Positions 8,129 through 17,141 of a stretch of DNA of 31,376 bases are shown one piece after another. Below the pieces are notes generated by a model, which saw only the letters and a list, made by a program, of their open reading frames with translations, had not been told where the DNA came from and made no database searches. The translations under genes and the position numbers were made by a program. Within the stretch, counting starts at the first letter, position 1; every line of letters starts with the position of its first letter. The stretch is from Cellvibrionaceae bacterium (GTDB lineage Bacteria; Pseudomonadota; Gammaproteobacteria; Pseudomonadales; Cellvibrionaceae), in the NCBI GenBank assembly GCA_021151525.1, contig JAGKXD010000046.1, forward strand, positions 1-31,376. The letters run 5' to 3'.

Positions 8129-11100
8129 TTAACGAGTCATAGCAGTTAGCGCTGCGGTAATTTCGGCTAAGATTTCATCTAAGAATTGTTCAGCAGCGAC
8201 TAAATCGTATTGCCGTATGGCATTGTGAATTTTTTGATACCCAAGCTTGCCCAGCGTTTGAGCGCTCTGTTGTGCAAAAAGCTTTTTGCTCTGATTCATG
8301 TCACCATTATTCAGGCTTATTTTTAATAAATTTAGATCATCTTGCAAGCTCAGTAATTCAGCATTGCTTTGCCAGCATAATCGCTCCGGTTCATGAGTAT
8401 CATCAGATGTGTTTGTGGAATTAATAAATTTAATATCTACAAAAGTTTGTAGTGCTGCATAAATGTCACTAAATTGATATGGCTTGCCAATAAACTCGTG
8501 GAAACCTTGCCCTAAATAAAATGTGCGTTCGTGCTCAAGGCTTGAGGCCGACACGGCAACAACAGGCAGTTGGGCTTTTGTGAAGGTTTTTCGCAATTGT
8601 TGCAGCATTTCCGTTCCGCTCAGTTCTGGCATGCGGATATCGGTAAAAATAATATGCGGCTTTAGCTCCAAGGCCTGAATTAATCCCTCCTTACCATTAA
8701 CGGCTTCGCTTACTGTGCACCCCATATTTCGCAATAAATTAACGAGTAGGTCACGGCTTGCGGGGTCATCTTCTATAACAAGAACCTTGCACTCTTGGCC
8801 GGCAACCAGTTTGGCATTTTCTACTAAAGGTGCGTTGCTGATTTCGGTGTTGTGTTCAATGACGAGTGGCAAGGTTAAATGTGCACGAGTTCCTTTGCCT
8901 TGCTCACTATCCAAGTTGATGCTGCCACCTAAACTTTCTGCAATATGCTTTGAAATTACTAATCCTAAACCTGTTCCGCCCGATTCTTCGCCAGACTTTC
9001 CTTGTTTAAAGGCGGCAAAAAGTGATTGTAATTCTTGCGCGGCAATACCTGGGCCTGTGTCTAAAATAGTGAATGATACAGTGCTCTTTTCGTGCTGTAC
9101 TTTAAGGCTTACTTCACCGCTGTGTGTGAACTTAATTGCGTTGCCTAATAGATTTAAAATAATTTGACCAATTTTTTGTCGATCACTTTTTACAATCGCA
9201 GGCGTTGGCAATTGAATGTCATAATTCAACGCTAAACCTTTGGTATTAGCTTTGGTTCGCATTAGCGCTATGATGTCATTTAGCTCTTGGCGCAAGTCAA
9301 AATAATCTTGTCTAAAATGTAAGGCTCCTGCTTCAATTTTAGATAGATCTAAAATATCGTTGATCAGGTGCAATAATCGTTGGCCAGCGTTGAGAATCGC
9401 TTGCATGCGCTCATGTTGTTGCGACGATAATTGCGGATCGATCATTAATAGCTGCGAATAACCGAGTATGGCATTGAGTGGTGTTCGAATTTCATGGCTC
9501 ATGTTGGCAAGAAAGCGGCTCTTGGCGTGCGTGGATTCTTCGGCAGCTTCTTTAGCGAGTTGCAGCGATGCTTCAATTTGTTTTTGTTCCGATATGTCGC
9601 TCATGATTTCGCCAAGATAGGTTGGTTGCCCCTTGTCATCGCGAATAATAAAAAATGTGGCTTTAGTAGGAATGCGTGATTTATCGGCACGTAACACTGA
9701 AAGTTCGCCTTGCCAATAGCCGTTGAGTAAAACGTTTGGAAAAATATCGTTTTTCCAAAGCTCATGTAAATCGGCTGGAAAATAGTTGAAAAAATGATTG
9801 TGAGAAAGTGTTTGGCTGCTTAAAAGAATTCGCTGCATGCTGCGGTTCATGTAAAGCGTATCGGCGCTGAGGGTCATTATTGAAAACCCTTCGCTAGCAT
9901 ATTCGGCGAAACGTTTGAATTTTCCTAATTCATCAATTAGCTGATGTTGTTCGGTTATGTCGCGCGCAATACTTAAAATGCCGAGCGGTACATCTTTGTC
10001 ATCGCGCATGGCGACTTTGATTGTATCCATGAGGCGATTTTCTTTTTTGGATGGAACATGCATCCAAAGTTCGCGGCGAAGTGCCTTGTGGCTGAGTAGC
10101 ACGCTTTTTTCGAAATCTTTTATTACCGCATCGAAATCTTTGTCAACGTAATCGCTCGCTGTCTTTCCAACGACTTCTTGTTCGCTGGTTTGAAATAAAG
10201 CCGATACTGCTTTGTTAAAACTTAAATAAACGCCCTCGGTGGATTTTAGCCAAATAGGATCGGGGATATTATCGAGCAAGGTGCGCATATGGGCTTCACT
10301 GGCTTTTAATTGCTCCTGCGTTGCGCGCTTCTCCTCCATTTCTTTCAATAGCCAATCGTTGGCGGTGCGTAAAGCTTCCGTTTGATTATGTATTTCATTT
10401 TGTAACTCAAGTTGGTTATCAATAATTAATTTGTCTTGTCGATATAATGCTTGTAAATAGGCACTGAGCAAACAAACTAGCGCGCAACCAATCGTAAGAA
10501 TGCAACATTGTAGAAAGTTGGGTAAGAACCACATTGAAAGGGTTTTGGAGCTTATTAATAGTTGCCATTGGCTATTCAATAAATCGATGTGAGGAATTTT
10601 CCCGTGAAGTGTGGTGGGTGATCTTAAAGAATTTTCGTCGCCAGTGATTGCTTTAGTCCAATGGTCTTTATCCCATCGCCAAGTTATAACGTCTTCATTA
10701 GACTTTTCGAAACGCAATCGAATATCAAGATTTTTAAGTTGGTTTTTATTGGTGACCGTGGACATCAATGAGTCTAAATTCAATTCATTACTAATAATGT
10801 AACGCACATAGCAGCTTTTGGGGCGGTTAGGTTCACACACATAAAGTGGTGCAAGCATATGGATTAAAAGTTTGTTGGCTGATGACGACTGATTTAGGCC
10901 TATATGACTAAGAAATAAATCGCTTTGGCCGTGTGTGGCAGATGATGTGGTTTTGTTTTTGAGCTGATCAACCACAATATCATCGTCAGGTGTTTGCCAA
11001 TCAAACCGATTGGTACCCATCCGCGCGAGTTTAATACCCGACTGCATGTCTATTTTGAGTGATTCGTACTTTTCTGTTGTGATGGTGGGTAGCCAGCTAA

Positions 11101-11935
11101 ACGAATCTACCGACAAGTTGCGCTTTAAGAGCGGTTCCGTCAAATTGCGAAATGCTTGTTGATCTGGTCGGTTATTTAAAAAGTATTCTTGTAGAGTGCT
11201 CAAATCTCTAACTGCAAGGTCAATATTGGCTTGCATGTTTGATTGAATATTTTCTGTTTCGTGAAGCAGATTTTTTTGAAAGTTTTCACGCTCATTGTGA
11301 CCCACGGCTGCAACGGTGAGTAATACAACGCCAATGCCAGCGCAGAAAATAAAAAAAGCATTTGCTTGGGGGTTTTTGTCAAACGCATACCGGTGGTACA
11401 GCCACATCAACAATGTGTTCACAATCAAAACACCGATGGTGTCGCCCATCCACCAGACTGCCCAATTTTGAAGTGCGAGACCAAAACTAATAATGTTGGC
11501 TTGCCATAAAATGAAGTTGCAAAGTGTTGCAGCAATGGTGCAACACGCAACTATACGTAGCGTGAAATGGAATGCCGCAATAGTGTCGGTGCGGAAACGT
11601 TGCGCGTAATAATGTTGCGCTACCTTAGCAATAACGATCGCCTGTAATATGCTGGCGCTGCCACTTAAGCTTGCCACCAAATAACTAAAAAGGTTATTTC
11701 CCAATGGATTTGCTAAGGAAATACTCTGGCTGGAAATGATAGCTCCAAGTAAGAGTCCGGGAAGTATGCGTCGGCCAAATACAATACAAGCAAAAGCGGC
11801 TAGGCCCGAAGGTGGCCAGAGCAAGGTTGCGTTAGCTGTGAGCGCACCCCACTGAAAACCTAAGGTTGCTAATAAAAAGTAGCTAACGCAGAAGAGCACA
11901 TTCAAAGTAATAGTGTTGTTAAAAAAATCCTTCAC
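8129..11935 (-). CDS. Hybrid sensor kinase: MASE1-CHASE-PAS-PAS-HisKA-HATPase-REC
   Basis: 1268-residue multidomain kinase starting at a GTG (11933-11935). In order: MASE1-type multi-span membrane region (about 8-180) with a further span to about 212; a periplasmic CHASE domain (about 215-440); TM at 468-495; and a coiled segment to 545. Then PAS1 (about 546-660), PAS2 (about 675-785), HisKA with NMSHEIRTPL (His814), HATPase_c with NLLGNAIKF, DTGPGIA and GGTGLGLVISK, and a receiver (about 1049-1165) with acceptor Asp1099 and Lys1151. CHASE holds a close Cys pair, Cys367 and Cys375, that could form a periplasmic disulfide. The last 100 residues are helical but lack a recognisable Hpt histidine motif, so an external Hpt may be needed. 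It follows the REC-GGDEF-EAL gene by 50 bases on the same strand; the two probably form a signalling pair. Confidence 0.95.
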   Translation of the reverse strand: MKDFFNNTITLNVLFCVSYFLLATLGFQWGALTANATLLWPPSGLAAFACIVFGRRILPGLLLGAIISSQSISLANPLGNNLFSYLVASLSGSASILQAIVIAKVAQHYYAQRFRTDTIAAFHFTLRIVACCTIAATLCNFILWQANIISFGLALQNWAVWWMGDTIGVLIVNTLLMWLYHRYAFDKNPQANAFFIFCAGIGVVLLTVAAVGHNERENFQKNLLHETENIQSNMQANIDLAVRDLSTLQEYFLNNRPDQQAFRNLTEPLLKRNLSVDSFSWLPTITTEKYESLKIDMQSGIKLARMGTNRFDWQTPDDDIVVDQLKNKTTSSATHGQSDLFLSHIGLNQSSSANKLLIHMLAPLYVCEPNRPKSCYVRYIISNELNLDSLMSTVTNKNQLKNLDIRLRFEKSNEDVITWRWDKDHWTKAITGDENSLRSPTTLHGKIPHIDLLNSQWQLLISSKTLSMWFLPNFLQCCILTIGCALVCLLSAYLQALYRQDKLIIDNQLELQNEIHNQTEALRTANDWLLKEMEEKRATQEQLKASEAHMRTLLDNIPDPIWLKSTEGVYLSFNKAVSALFQTSEQEVVGKTASDYVDKDFDAVIKDFEKSVLLSHKALRRELWMHVPSKKENRLMDTIKVAMRDDKDVPLGILSIARDITEQHQLIDELGKFKRFAEYASEGFSIMTLSADTLYMNRSMQRILLSSQTLSHNHFFNYFPADLHELWKNDIFPNVLLNGYWQGELSVLRADKSRIPTKATFFIIRDDKGQPTYLGEIMSDISEQKQIEASLQLAKEAAEESTHAKSRFLANMSHEIRTPLNAILGYSQLLMIDPQLSSQQHERMQAILNAGQRLLHLINDILDLSKIEAGALHFRQDYFDLRQELNDIIALMRTKANTKGLALNYDIQLPTPAIVKSDRQKIGQIILNLLGNAIKFTHSGEVSLKVQHEKSTVSFTILDTGPGIAAQELQSLFAAFKQGKSGEESGGTGLGLVISKHIAESLGGSINLDSEQGKGTRAHLTLPLVIEHNTEISNAPLVENAKLVAGQECKVLVIEDDPASRDLLVNLLRNMGCTVSEAVNGKEGLIQALELKPHIIFTDIRMPELSGTEMLQQLRKTFTKAQLPVVAVSASSLEHERTFYLGQGFHEFIGKPYQFSDIYAALQTFVDIKFINSTNTSDDTHEPERLCWQSNAELLSLQDDLNLLKISLNNGDMNQSKKLFAQQSAQTLGKLGYQKIHNAIRQYDLVAAEQFLDEILAEITAALTAMTR

Positions 11936-11985
11936 AAATATGGCTCTTTATGAGTTTCGTTGTTGTTTCATTTGGTTGCGAGATA

Positions 11986-13803
11986 CTAGTTTTGTAGGTA
12001 ACTAAACAGAGCTTCGTAAGTCAATGCTTCGGGCTTATGGTGCAAAAATCCTTGTCCCCATCGTACATCGAGTTTCTTTAAAAGATTTGCTACTTCTTCT
12101 GTTTCGACGAATTCAGCAACAACTTCTTTTTTGAGTGAATGAGCCATTTCCACAATCGCTTTAACCATTGCATAGTGGTTAGGGTCACGGTCCATGTCGC
12201 GCACAAAAATGCCATCGATTTTTAAGGTGTCGAAGGCGAGTTTATGCAAGTAGGCATAGGAGGCAAAACCGCTGCCAAAATCATCAAGCGAAAAATGGCA
12301 TCCTAGGCGATGCAAGCGTTGCATGAAGTCATTCGCTACATCTAAGTTGGTGATGGCTTCTGTTTCGGTGATTTCAAAGTTAATCATTGCCGGCGGTATT
12401 TGATGAGATTTAATTAAGTGCACAATGTGATCAGCAAAGTGTGGCTCTCGCAGTGAAAGTGCGGAGAGATTCATGGAGACGGATTCTATTCCTGAGCGTA
12501 AGTCTTCGTGTTGTTTGAGCAATTGAATAACTTCTTCGAGCATCCATTTATCGAGTTCGGGAATCAAGTGCAAGCGTTCTGCCGGTCCAATAAATTCGCT
12601 TGGTGGAATGAGTCGCTCTTGTGCGGGGTCCCACATGCGAATCAAAGTTTCAATGCGGATTTTTTTAGGTTGGTCAGGGGCAGGGAAAAAATCTTCAATA
12701 ATTTGGAAGTGTGCACGGAAATGTTTGTTGTGATTAGCATCTACCAATCGCTGCGCCCAATTAACGTTTTCTTTGTCGTCGCTGGAGCGTTTGGTGGCTT
12801 CGTTGTAGGTGCGTATTAAACCGCGCCCCTCGCGTTTTGCTAGAAAGAGTACCTCGTCGGCCATTAGCATGACTTGATCAAAACTAACGATGTCACGATT
12901 CAGTTGCACCAACGCAATGGATGCTACTAGGCTAAATTCACGCTCCTCCCAAACGAATTTAAAATTTTTAATATGTTGCAAAATTAATTCGGCGAGCTCA
13001 TTACTGTTGTCAACAGTTGCGCTCTGAATAACAATCGCAAATTTGTCGCTACCTATGCGAGCAAAAAAATCATCGCGCGCTAACAGGCCTGCAATGGAAT
13101 CAGAAAACTGGCGTAGTAGTTCATCGCCTGCTATGCAGCCGCAACTCTCGTTGATTACTCTAAATCTATCTATATCAATTAATAAAAAGGAGGCTTTAAT
13201 ACTTGCAGTTTGTACTTTGGCGAGCAAGCTGCATACGTAGGCTTCAAGCGAGTTGCGGTTGTGTAAGCGAGTTACAAAATCGTGCGTGGCTAAATAACTC
13301 AGGCGATCTTGCATGTAGCGGCGTTCATTAATTTCTTCGCGCAATTGTCGGTTGACGATAGTAAGGTCGGCTGTGCGCTCGCGAACTTTTTGTTCTAATT
13401 CTTTGTTGAGTGTTTGCAATTCGTTGAGTAGCGTGCGGCGCTCAAGCTGGTGACGAACGCGAGCGCGCACTTCATCAGCATTTATGGGCTTGGAGATGTA
13501 ATCATTGCCACCAACAGAAAATCCAACGCTGATGTCATCGGTACGTGCAGTGACAAAAATAATGGGAATTTCAGCAGTGATAGGATTGGCTTTGAGTAAG
13601 TTACAAACTTCAAAGCCGTTCATGCCGGGCATCATTATGTCTAACAGAATTAAATCGGGGCACTGCTTTTGCGCGAGCTCTATTGCGCGTTCACCTGTTG
13701 TGGCAACAATAAGTTGACACTCAAGGTCTTCCAAAATTGCGCTAAGTACATCTAAATTTTCGGGGGTGTCATCAACCAGCAGTATCCGTGAACTCGAAAG
13801 CAT
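11986..13803 (-). CDS. Response regulator REC-GGDEF(degenerate)-EAL
   Basis: Cytoplasmic c-di-GMP regulator. The start at ATG 13803 is preferred to 13815 because GAGG lies six bases upstream. Numbering here uses the longer 609-residue frame. The receiver (about 9-125) has DD15-16, acceptor Asp59 and Lys109. A coiled linker spans 127-170. The GGDEF domain (about 172-335) has GSDKF at 255-259 instead of GG(D/E)EF and no RxxD inhibitory site, so it is probably not a cyclase. The EAL domain (about 350-607) reads ETL for EAL but keeps the metal and catalytic residues: Glu389, Asn449, Glu484, Asp511-Asp512 in DDFGSG, Lys532, Glu568/Glu571 and Gln588. Phosphodiesterase activity, probably gated by phosphorylation, is the best guess. 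It is first in an operon with the hybrid kinase at 8129-11935. Confidence 0.94.
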   Translation of the reverse strand: MLSSSRILLVDDTPENLDVLSAILEDLECQLIVATTGERAIELAQKQCPDLILLDIMMPGMNGFEVCNLLKANPITAEIPIIFVTARTDDISVGFSVGGNDYISKPINADEVRARVRHQLERRTLLNELQTLNKELEQKVRERTADLTIVNRQLREEINERRYMQDRLSYLATHDFVTRLHNRNSLEAYVCSLLAKVQTASIKASFLLIDIDRFRVINESCGCIAGDELLRQFSDSIAGLLARDDFFARIGSDKFAIVIQSATVDNSNELAELILQHIKNFKFVWEEREFSLVASIALVQLNRDIVSFDQVMLMADEVLFLAKREGRGLIRTYNEATKRSSDDKENVNWAQRLVDANHNKHFRAHFQIIEDFFPAPDQPKKIRIETLIRMWDPAQERLIPPSEFIGPAERLHLIPELDKWMLEEVIQLLKQHEDLRSGIESVSMNLSALSLREPHFADHIVHLIKSHQIPPAMINFEITETEAITNLDVANDFMQRLHRLGCHFSLDDFGSGFASYAYLHKLAFDTLKIDGIFVRDMDRDPNHYAMVKAIVEMAHSLKKEVVAEFVETEEVANLLKKLDVRWGQGFLHHKPEALTYEALFSYLQN

Positions 13804-14008
13804 AGCTAGCCTCATTCCATCGTTATTGTTTATCGGCTAACAAATGGAAGCAAACTTCCAAGTTGGCCTACACACGCTATTTGATAATAACAGAGGCTAG
13901 CTAAATTGCACTATTGCAGAAATGGAAAAGCTTGGTAAAAACGGCTATTTAAATCTATAAAAGTCCTTGGTGGGAGACATTTGGTCTGCAATCATAAAAA
14001 CCATATTC
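13804..14008. other. Intergenic region between ubiB end and REC-EAL gene start
   Basis: 205 bases, AT-rich, no open frame of interest. It must carry the promoter of the REC-GGDEF-EAL gene and the 3' end of the ubi transcript. A weak imperfect hairpin (TCATAA...TTATGA, about 13992-14014) overlaps the ubiB stop codon and is followed by Ts only on the plus strand, so I do not call a terminator for ubiB. Confidence 0.4.
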
Positions 14009-15655
14009 TTATGACTTTTTAATTAGTAAAACGATCAACCCCAAACTCGCAAGCAAAATGCTACTGGCGGTAAAATCGAGGCCGTGTAAATAACTGCAAA
14101 CCGATTGGTAAATCCATGGATGTGCTAATGCAATCGCGCCAGCCAACAAACTGCCGGCTAACCAATAACGGCGAGAAGATTGTGCGCTGCGCGCTTGCAG
14201 TTGTTGTGCCGCTTTGTGTAATTCTGGGGCGAGCTCACCGACATTTTGCAATTGCTGCAAGCTGTTAAAAATTAACTGTGGAATTTGCGGGAATTTTTCC
14301 ATCCATTCTGGGCCGTAGCGTTTGAGTTCGCCCCATAAACTTTTGGGATGAAAGCGTTTTTTCAGCCAGCGCTCAAGGAATGGATGTGCAGTCGTCCACA
14401 AATCTAGTTCGGGATAAAGTTGACGCCCCAAACCTTCAATATTGAGCAGAGTTTTTTGCAGTAGTACGAGTTGCGGTTGTACTTCCATATCAAAACGGCG
14501 CGCGGTGCGGAATAAATTCAGCAACACGTGGCCAAAGGAAATATCTTTGAGCGGTTTTTCAAAAATAGGTTCGCATACAGTGCGAATAGCCGCTTCAAAT
14601 TCATCCACCCTTGCGTGAGCGGGAACCCAGCCGCTTTGTACATGCAGTTCTGCAACCTGACGATAGTCGCGGCGGAACATAGCGAGTAGATTGCGCGCTA
14701 AATAATATTGATCTGCGCGAGTGAGTGAACCCACGATTGCCATATCCACTGCCATATATTGCGGTAGTTCTGGTGTAGTGCGTGCAACAAAAATATTGCC
14801 AGGGTGCATATCAGCATGGAAAAAATTGTGATCAAACACTTGCGTAAAAAATATCTCTACGCCGCGCTCCGCCAATTTTTTCATGTTGGTATGTTGCGCA
14901 TTAAGCTCATCAATATTGGTTACGGGAATACCGTAAATGCGTTCCATCACCATCACATTGCTGCGTGTGTATTCCCAATAGACTTCGGGTACATACAGCA
15001 GCGATGAGTTGGCAAAGTTGCGGCGCAATTGTGATGCGTTAGCCGCTTCTTTTTGCAGATTTAATTCATCAAAAATAGTGTTGCGATAATCTTCTACGAT
15101 TTCTACTGGGCGCAAGCGGCGGCCATCATCGCTGTATTTCTCCAGCAGCTTTGCCAGTTGCAGTAAGAGCGCTACATCTTGCGCGATGATATTTTCAATG
15201 TTGGGGCGAATCGCTTTGATAACGACGGCTTTGCCATTTTTGAGTTTGGCTGCATGAACTTGTGCTACTGATGCTGAGGCGAGGGGCTCATGTTCATAGT
15301 CGCTAAAAATACTATCAATTGGCGCACCTAAGGCGCGTTCCACAATTACCCGGAATTCGTCATTCGCAAAGGGCGTTACGCGATCTTGCAGATAATTTAA
15401 TTCGGCGACTATATCGTCGGGCACTAAATCTGGACGGGTGGAAAGCAATTGGCCGAATTTTACAAAAATGGGGCCGAGTTCTTCGCAGGCACGGAGCAGG
15501 CGTTCACCGCGGCTTAAGTTGGAGTATGGAAATAAACTGCAGGGCAATAACAATAATCTTGCGCGCACTGGCAAGTGTTGTTTGGGAATTAACTCGTCCA
15601 ATCGATAACGCAAAAATACGCGAACAATGGTCAGGAAACGGAAAAAAACGGTCAC
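14009..15655 (-). CDS. ubiB: Ubiquinone biosynthesis accessory kinase-like protein UbiB
   Basis: Atypical kinase/ATPase of the ABC1/ADCK/UbiB family that supports the aerobic hydroxylation steps of ubiquinone synthesis at the inner membrane. 548 residues, start GTG. The signature KFGQ is at 66-69 (KxGQ motif), the Ala-rich loop ASASVAQVHAA at 127-137, the ATP-site Lys at 147 and the catalytic loop HADMHPGN at 280-287. The metal-binding Asp304 sits in DMAIVGSL. Two C-terminal transmembrane helices (about 498-520 and 528-546) end the protein, as expected. E. coli has DCG where this protein has DMA, so the glycine after the metal Asp is replaced. It is last in the ubiE-ubiJ-ubiB operon, ten bases after ubiJ. 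Confidence 0.97.
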   Translation of the reverse strand: MTVFFRFLTIVRVFLRYRLDELIPKQHLPVRARLLLLPCSLFPYSNLSRGERLLRACEELGPIFVKFGQLLSTRPDLVPDDIVAELNYLQDRVTPFANDEFRVIVERALGAPIDSIFSDYEHEPLASASVAQVHAAKLKNGKAVVIKAIRPNIENIIAQDVALLLQLAKLLEKYSDDGRRLRPVEIVEDYRNTIFDELNLQKEAANASQLRRNFANSSLLYVPEVYWEYTRSNVMVMERIYGIPVTNIDELNAQHTNMKKLAERGVEIFFTQVFDHNFFHADMHPGNIFVARTTPELPQYMAVDMAIVGSLTRADQYYLARNLLAMFRRDYRQVAELHVQSGWVPAHARVDEFEAAIRTVCEPIFEKPLKDISFGHVLLNLFRTARRFDMEVQPQLVLLQKTLLNIEGLGRQLYPELDLWTTAHPFLERWLKKRFHPKSLWGELKRYGPEWMEKFPQIPQLIFNSLQQLQNVGELAPELHKAAQQLQARSAQSSRRYWLAGSLLAGAIALAHPWIYQSVCSYLHGLDFTASSILLASLGLIVLLIKKS

Positions 15656-15665
15656 AAATAATGTC

Positions 15666-16292
15666 CTATTGTGCGCCTTGGCGCTCTATGCGTGCGAGAA
15701 TTTTCTCAATGCGCGCGGCTACACGATCAGCACCAAGTCGTAACTCATCGACCTGTGCATTAAAATAATTCAGTTCAGGTGCGCTAGGTAGTACGCGCAA
15801 TTCTTCAGTGAGAAGCTCGCTGGTAAGGCGTTGGATGTTTGCGGCGCGATCTTTTGCCCAGGACATTTTTCCGCGAATTAATTCAGCGCTTTGGTGGCCG
15901 ATAATATCGCCAAAGAGCTGGCTGAGCATTTCTTCCCAATCTATTTCAAGATTTTTTAAAATTTTTTGCAGGTCGGCTAAAAAACTGGTGCTGCCAAATA
16001 TTTGCACACCTGTGTCTTTTAAATTCAAACGATCGCTTTGTGCCAGGCTCACTAACGCGGGTAAAGTGCCTTGCACTTGTGTAGTGATTTCACCTTCGTA
16101 GTGACCGCGTAAATTAATGCCTTCTGCAGTGGGCAATACAAAGATTTTGAAATCAGGTGAATTAATGTGGATTGCCAACACTTGCGGTGCAAGTTGTTCC
16201 AGCGCTATACGCGATGCAGGATCATAAGCGAGCGCCGCATTGATGATTTTCTCAGCGCTGGCGAGCGCGGCCGTAGCAAGCATAGGATCCAT
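15666..16292 (-). CDS. ubiJ: Ubiquinone biosynthesis accessory factor UbiJ (SCP2 domain)
   Basis: Lipid-binding SCP2-domain protein that helps hold the polyprenylated intermediates in the soluble ubiquinone-synthesis complex. ATG 16292 is preferred over the in-frame TTG at 16298 because AAGGA then lies eight bases upstream; this gives 208 residues, the usual size. The SCP2-like part is residues ~10-115 and the C-terminal half is helical and charged. Similarity is recognised mainly from position between ubiE and ubiB and from the fold pattern, since UbiJ diverges quickly. It starts 11 bases after the ubiE stop and ends ten bases before the ubiB start. Confidence 0.92.
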   Translation of the reverse strand: MDPMLATAALASAEKIINAALAYDPASRIALEQLAPQVLAIHINSPDFKIFVLPTAEGINLRGHYEGEITTQVQGTLPALVSLAQSDRLNLKDTGVQIFGSTSFLADLQKILKNLEIDWEEMLSQLFGDIIGHQSAELIRGKMSWAKDRAANIQRLTSELLTEELRVLPSAPELNYFNAQVDELRLGADRVAARIEKILARIERQGAQ

Positions 16293-16303
16293 ACACAAAT
16301 TCC

Positions 16304-17056
16304 TTAAGGTTTTATACCTTTGTGTAACGCGACAATTCCGCCGGTCATATTGCTGAATTGGGTGTTTACAAAACCTGCAGCATCCATCATGCCTTTTAAG
16401 GTTTCCTGATCAGGATGCATGCGAATTGATTCTGCTAAATAACGATAACTATCCGCATCATTGGTAATGATTTTTCCCATGAGCGGCAGCAATTTAAATG
16501 AGTAGGTGTCGTAGACTTTTTCCAGTGCTGAGTGTTGTGGTTTCGAAAACTCCAACACCAACAAACGGCCACCGGGTTTAAGCACGCGCAACATTGAACG
16601 CAGCGCTAAATCTTTATCGGTCACGTTGCGCAGGCCAAAGGCGATAGTGATGCAATCGAAGGTGTTATCAGGGAAGGGGAGGTATTGTGCATCGGCTTGG
16701 GCGAATTGCAAATTGCCCGCAACGCCGCGATCAATCAAACGGTCGCGCCCAACGTTAAGCATGGAAGCATTGATGTCTGCCAGAATAACCTGACCATCTT
16801 TGCCGACCAATTTGGAAAATTGATAACTTAAATCGCCGGTGCCGCCTGCTATATCCAATACTTTGTGGCCAGCGCGCACGCCTGACGCTTCAATCGTAAA
16901 GCGCTTCCACAAACGGTGAATGCCTGCTGACATTAAATCGTTCATCAGGTCATATTTGGCGGCTACAGAATGGAATACATCGGCAACGCGTTCAGCTTTT
17001 TTTTCTACTGCTACTTGTTCAAATCCGAAATGCGTGGTTTTTTGCTCGTTCGTCAT
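16304..17056 (-). CDS. ubiE: Ubiquinone/menaquinone C-methyltransferase
   Basis: SAM-dependent C-methyltransferase that methylates the benzoquinol ring in ubiquinone synthesis (and demethylmenaquinol where present). The start at ATG 17056 gives 250 residues beginning MTNEQKTTHFGF, matching E. coli UbiE (251 aa, THFGF near the N-terminus); a longer frame to 17095 adds 13 unrelated residues. SAM motif I VLDIAGGTGD is at about 67-76, then FDCITIAFGLRNVTDKD, LKPGGRLLVLEFSKP and the C-terminal NDADSYRYLAESIRMHPDQ, all near-identical to the family. First gene of ubiE-ubiJ-ubiB. The promoter must lie in the 85 bases shared with the divergent gene at 17142. Confidence 0.98.
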   Translation of the reverse strand: MTNEQKTTHFGFEQVAVEKKAERVADVFHSVAAKYDLMNDLMSAGIHRLWKRFTIEASGVRAGHKVLDIAGGTGDLSYQFSKLVGKDGQVILADINASMLNVGRDRLIDRGVAGNLQFAQADAQYLPFPDNTFDCITIAFGLRNVTDKDLALRSMLRVLKPGGRLLVLEFSKPQHSALEKVYDTYSFKLLPLMGKIITNDADSYRYLAESIRMHPDQETLKGMMDAAGFVNTQFSNMTGGIVALHKGIKP

Positions 17057-17141
17057 AAAAAAGGCCGCCTGAAAAATGTGGCGGCTATTGTACAATGCCG
17101 CGCTACTACACCCAATATAAAAGCTAGGGAGAAATCAATTA

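Noticed and set aside
15319..15768. 149-codon plus-strand frame across the ubiJ/ubiB junction
   Set aside because: Antisense to two well-supported genes; rich in Arg and Ala without any recognisable domain.
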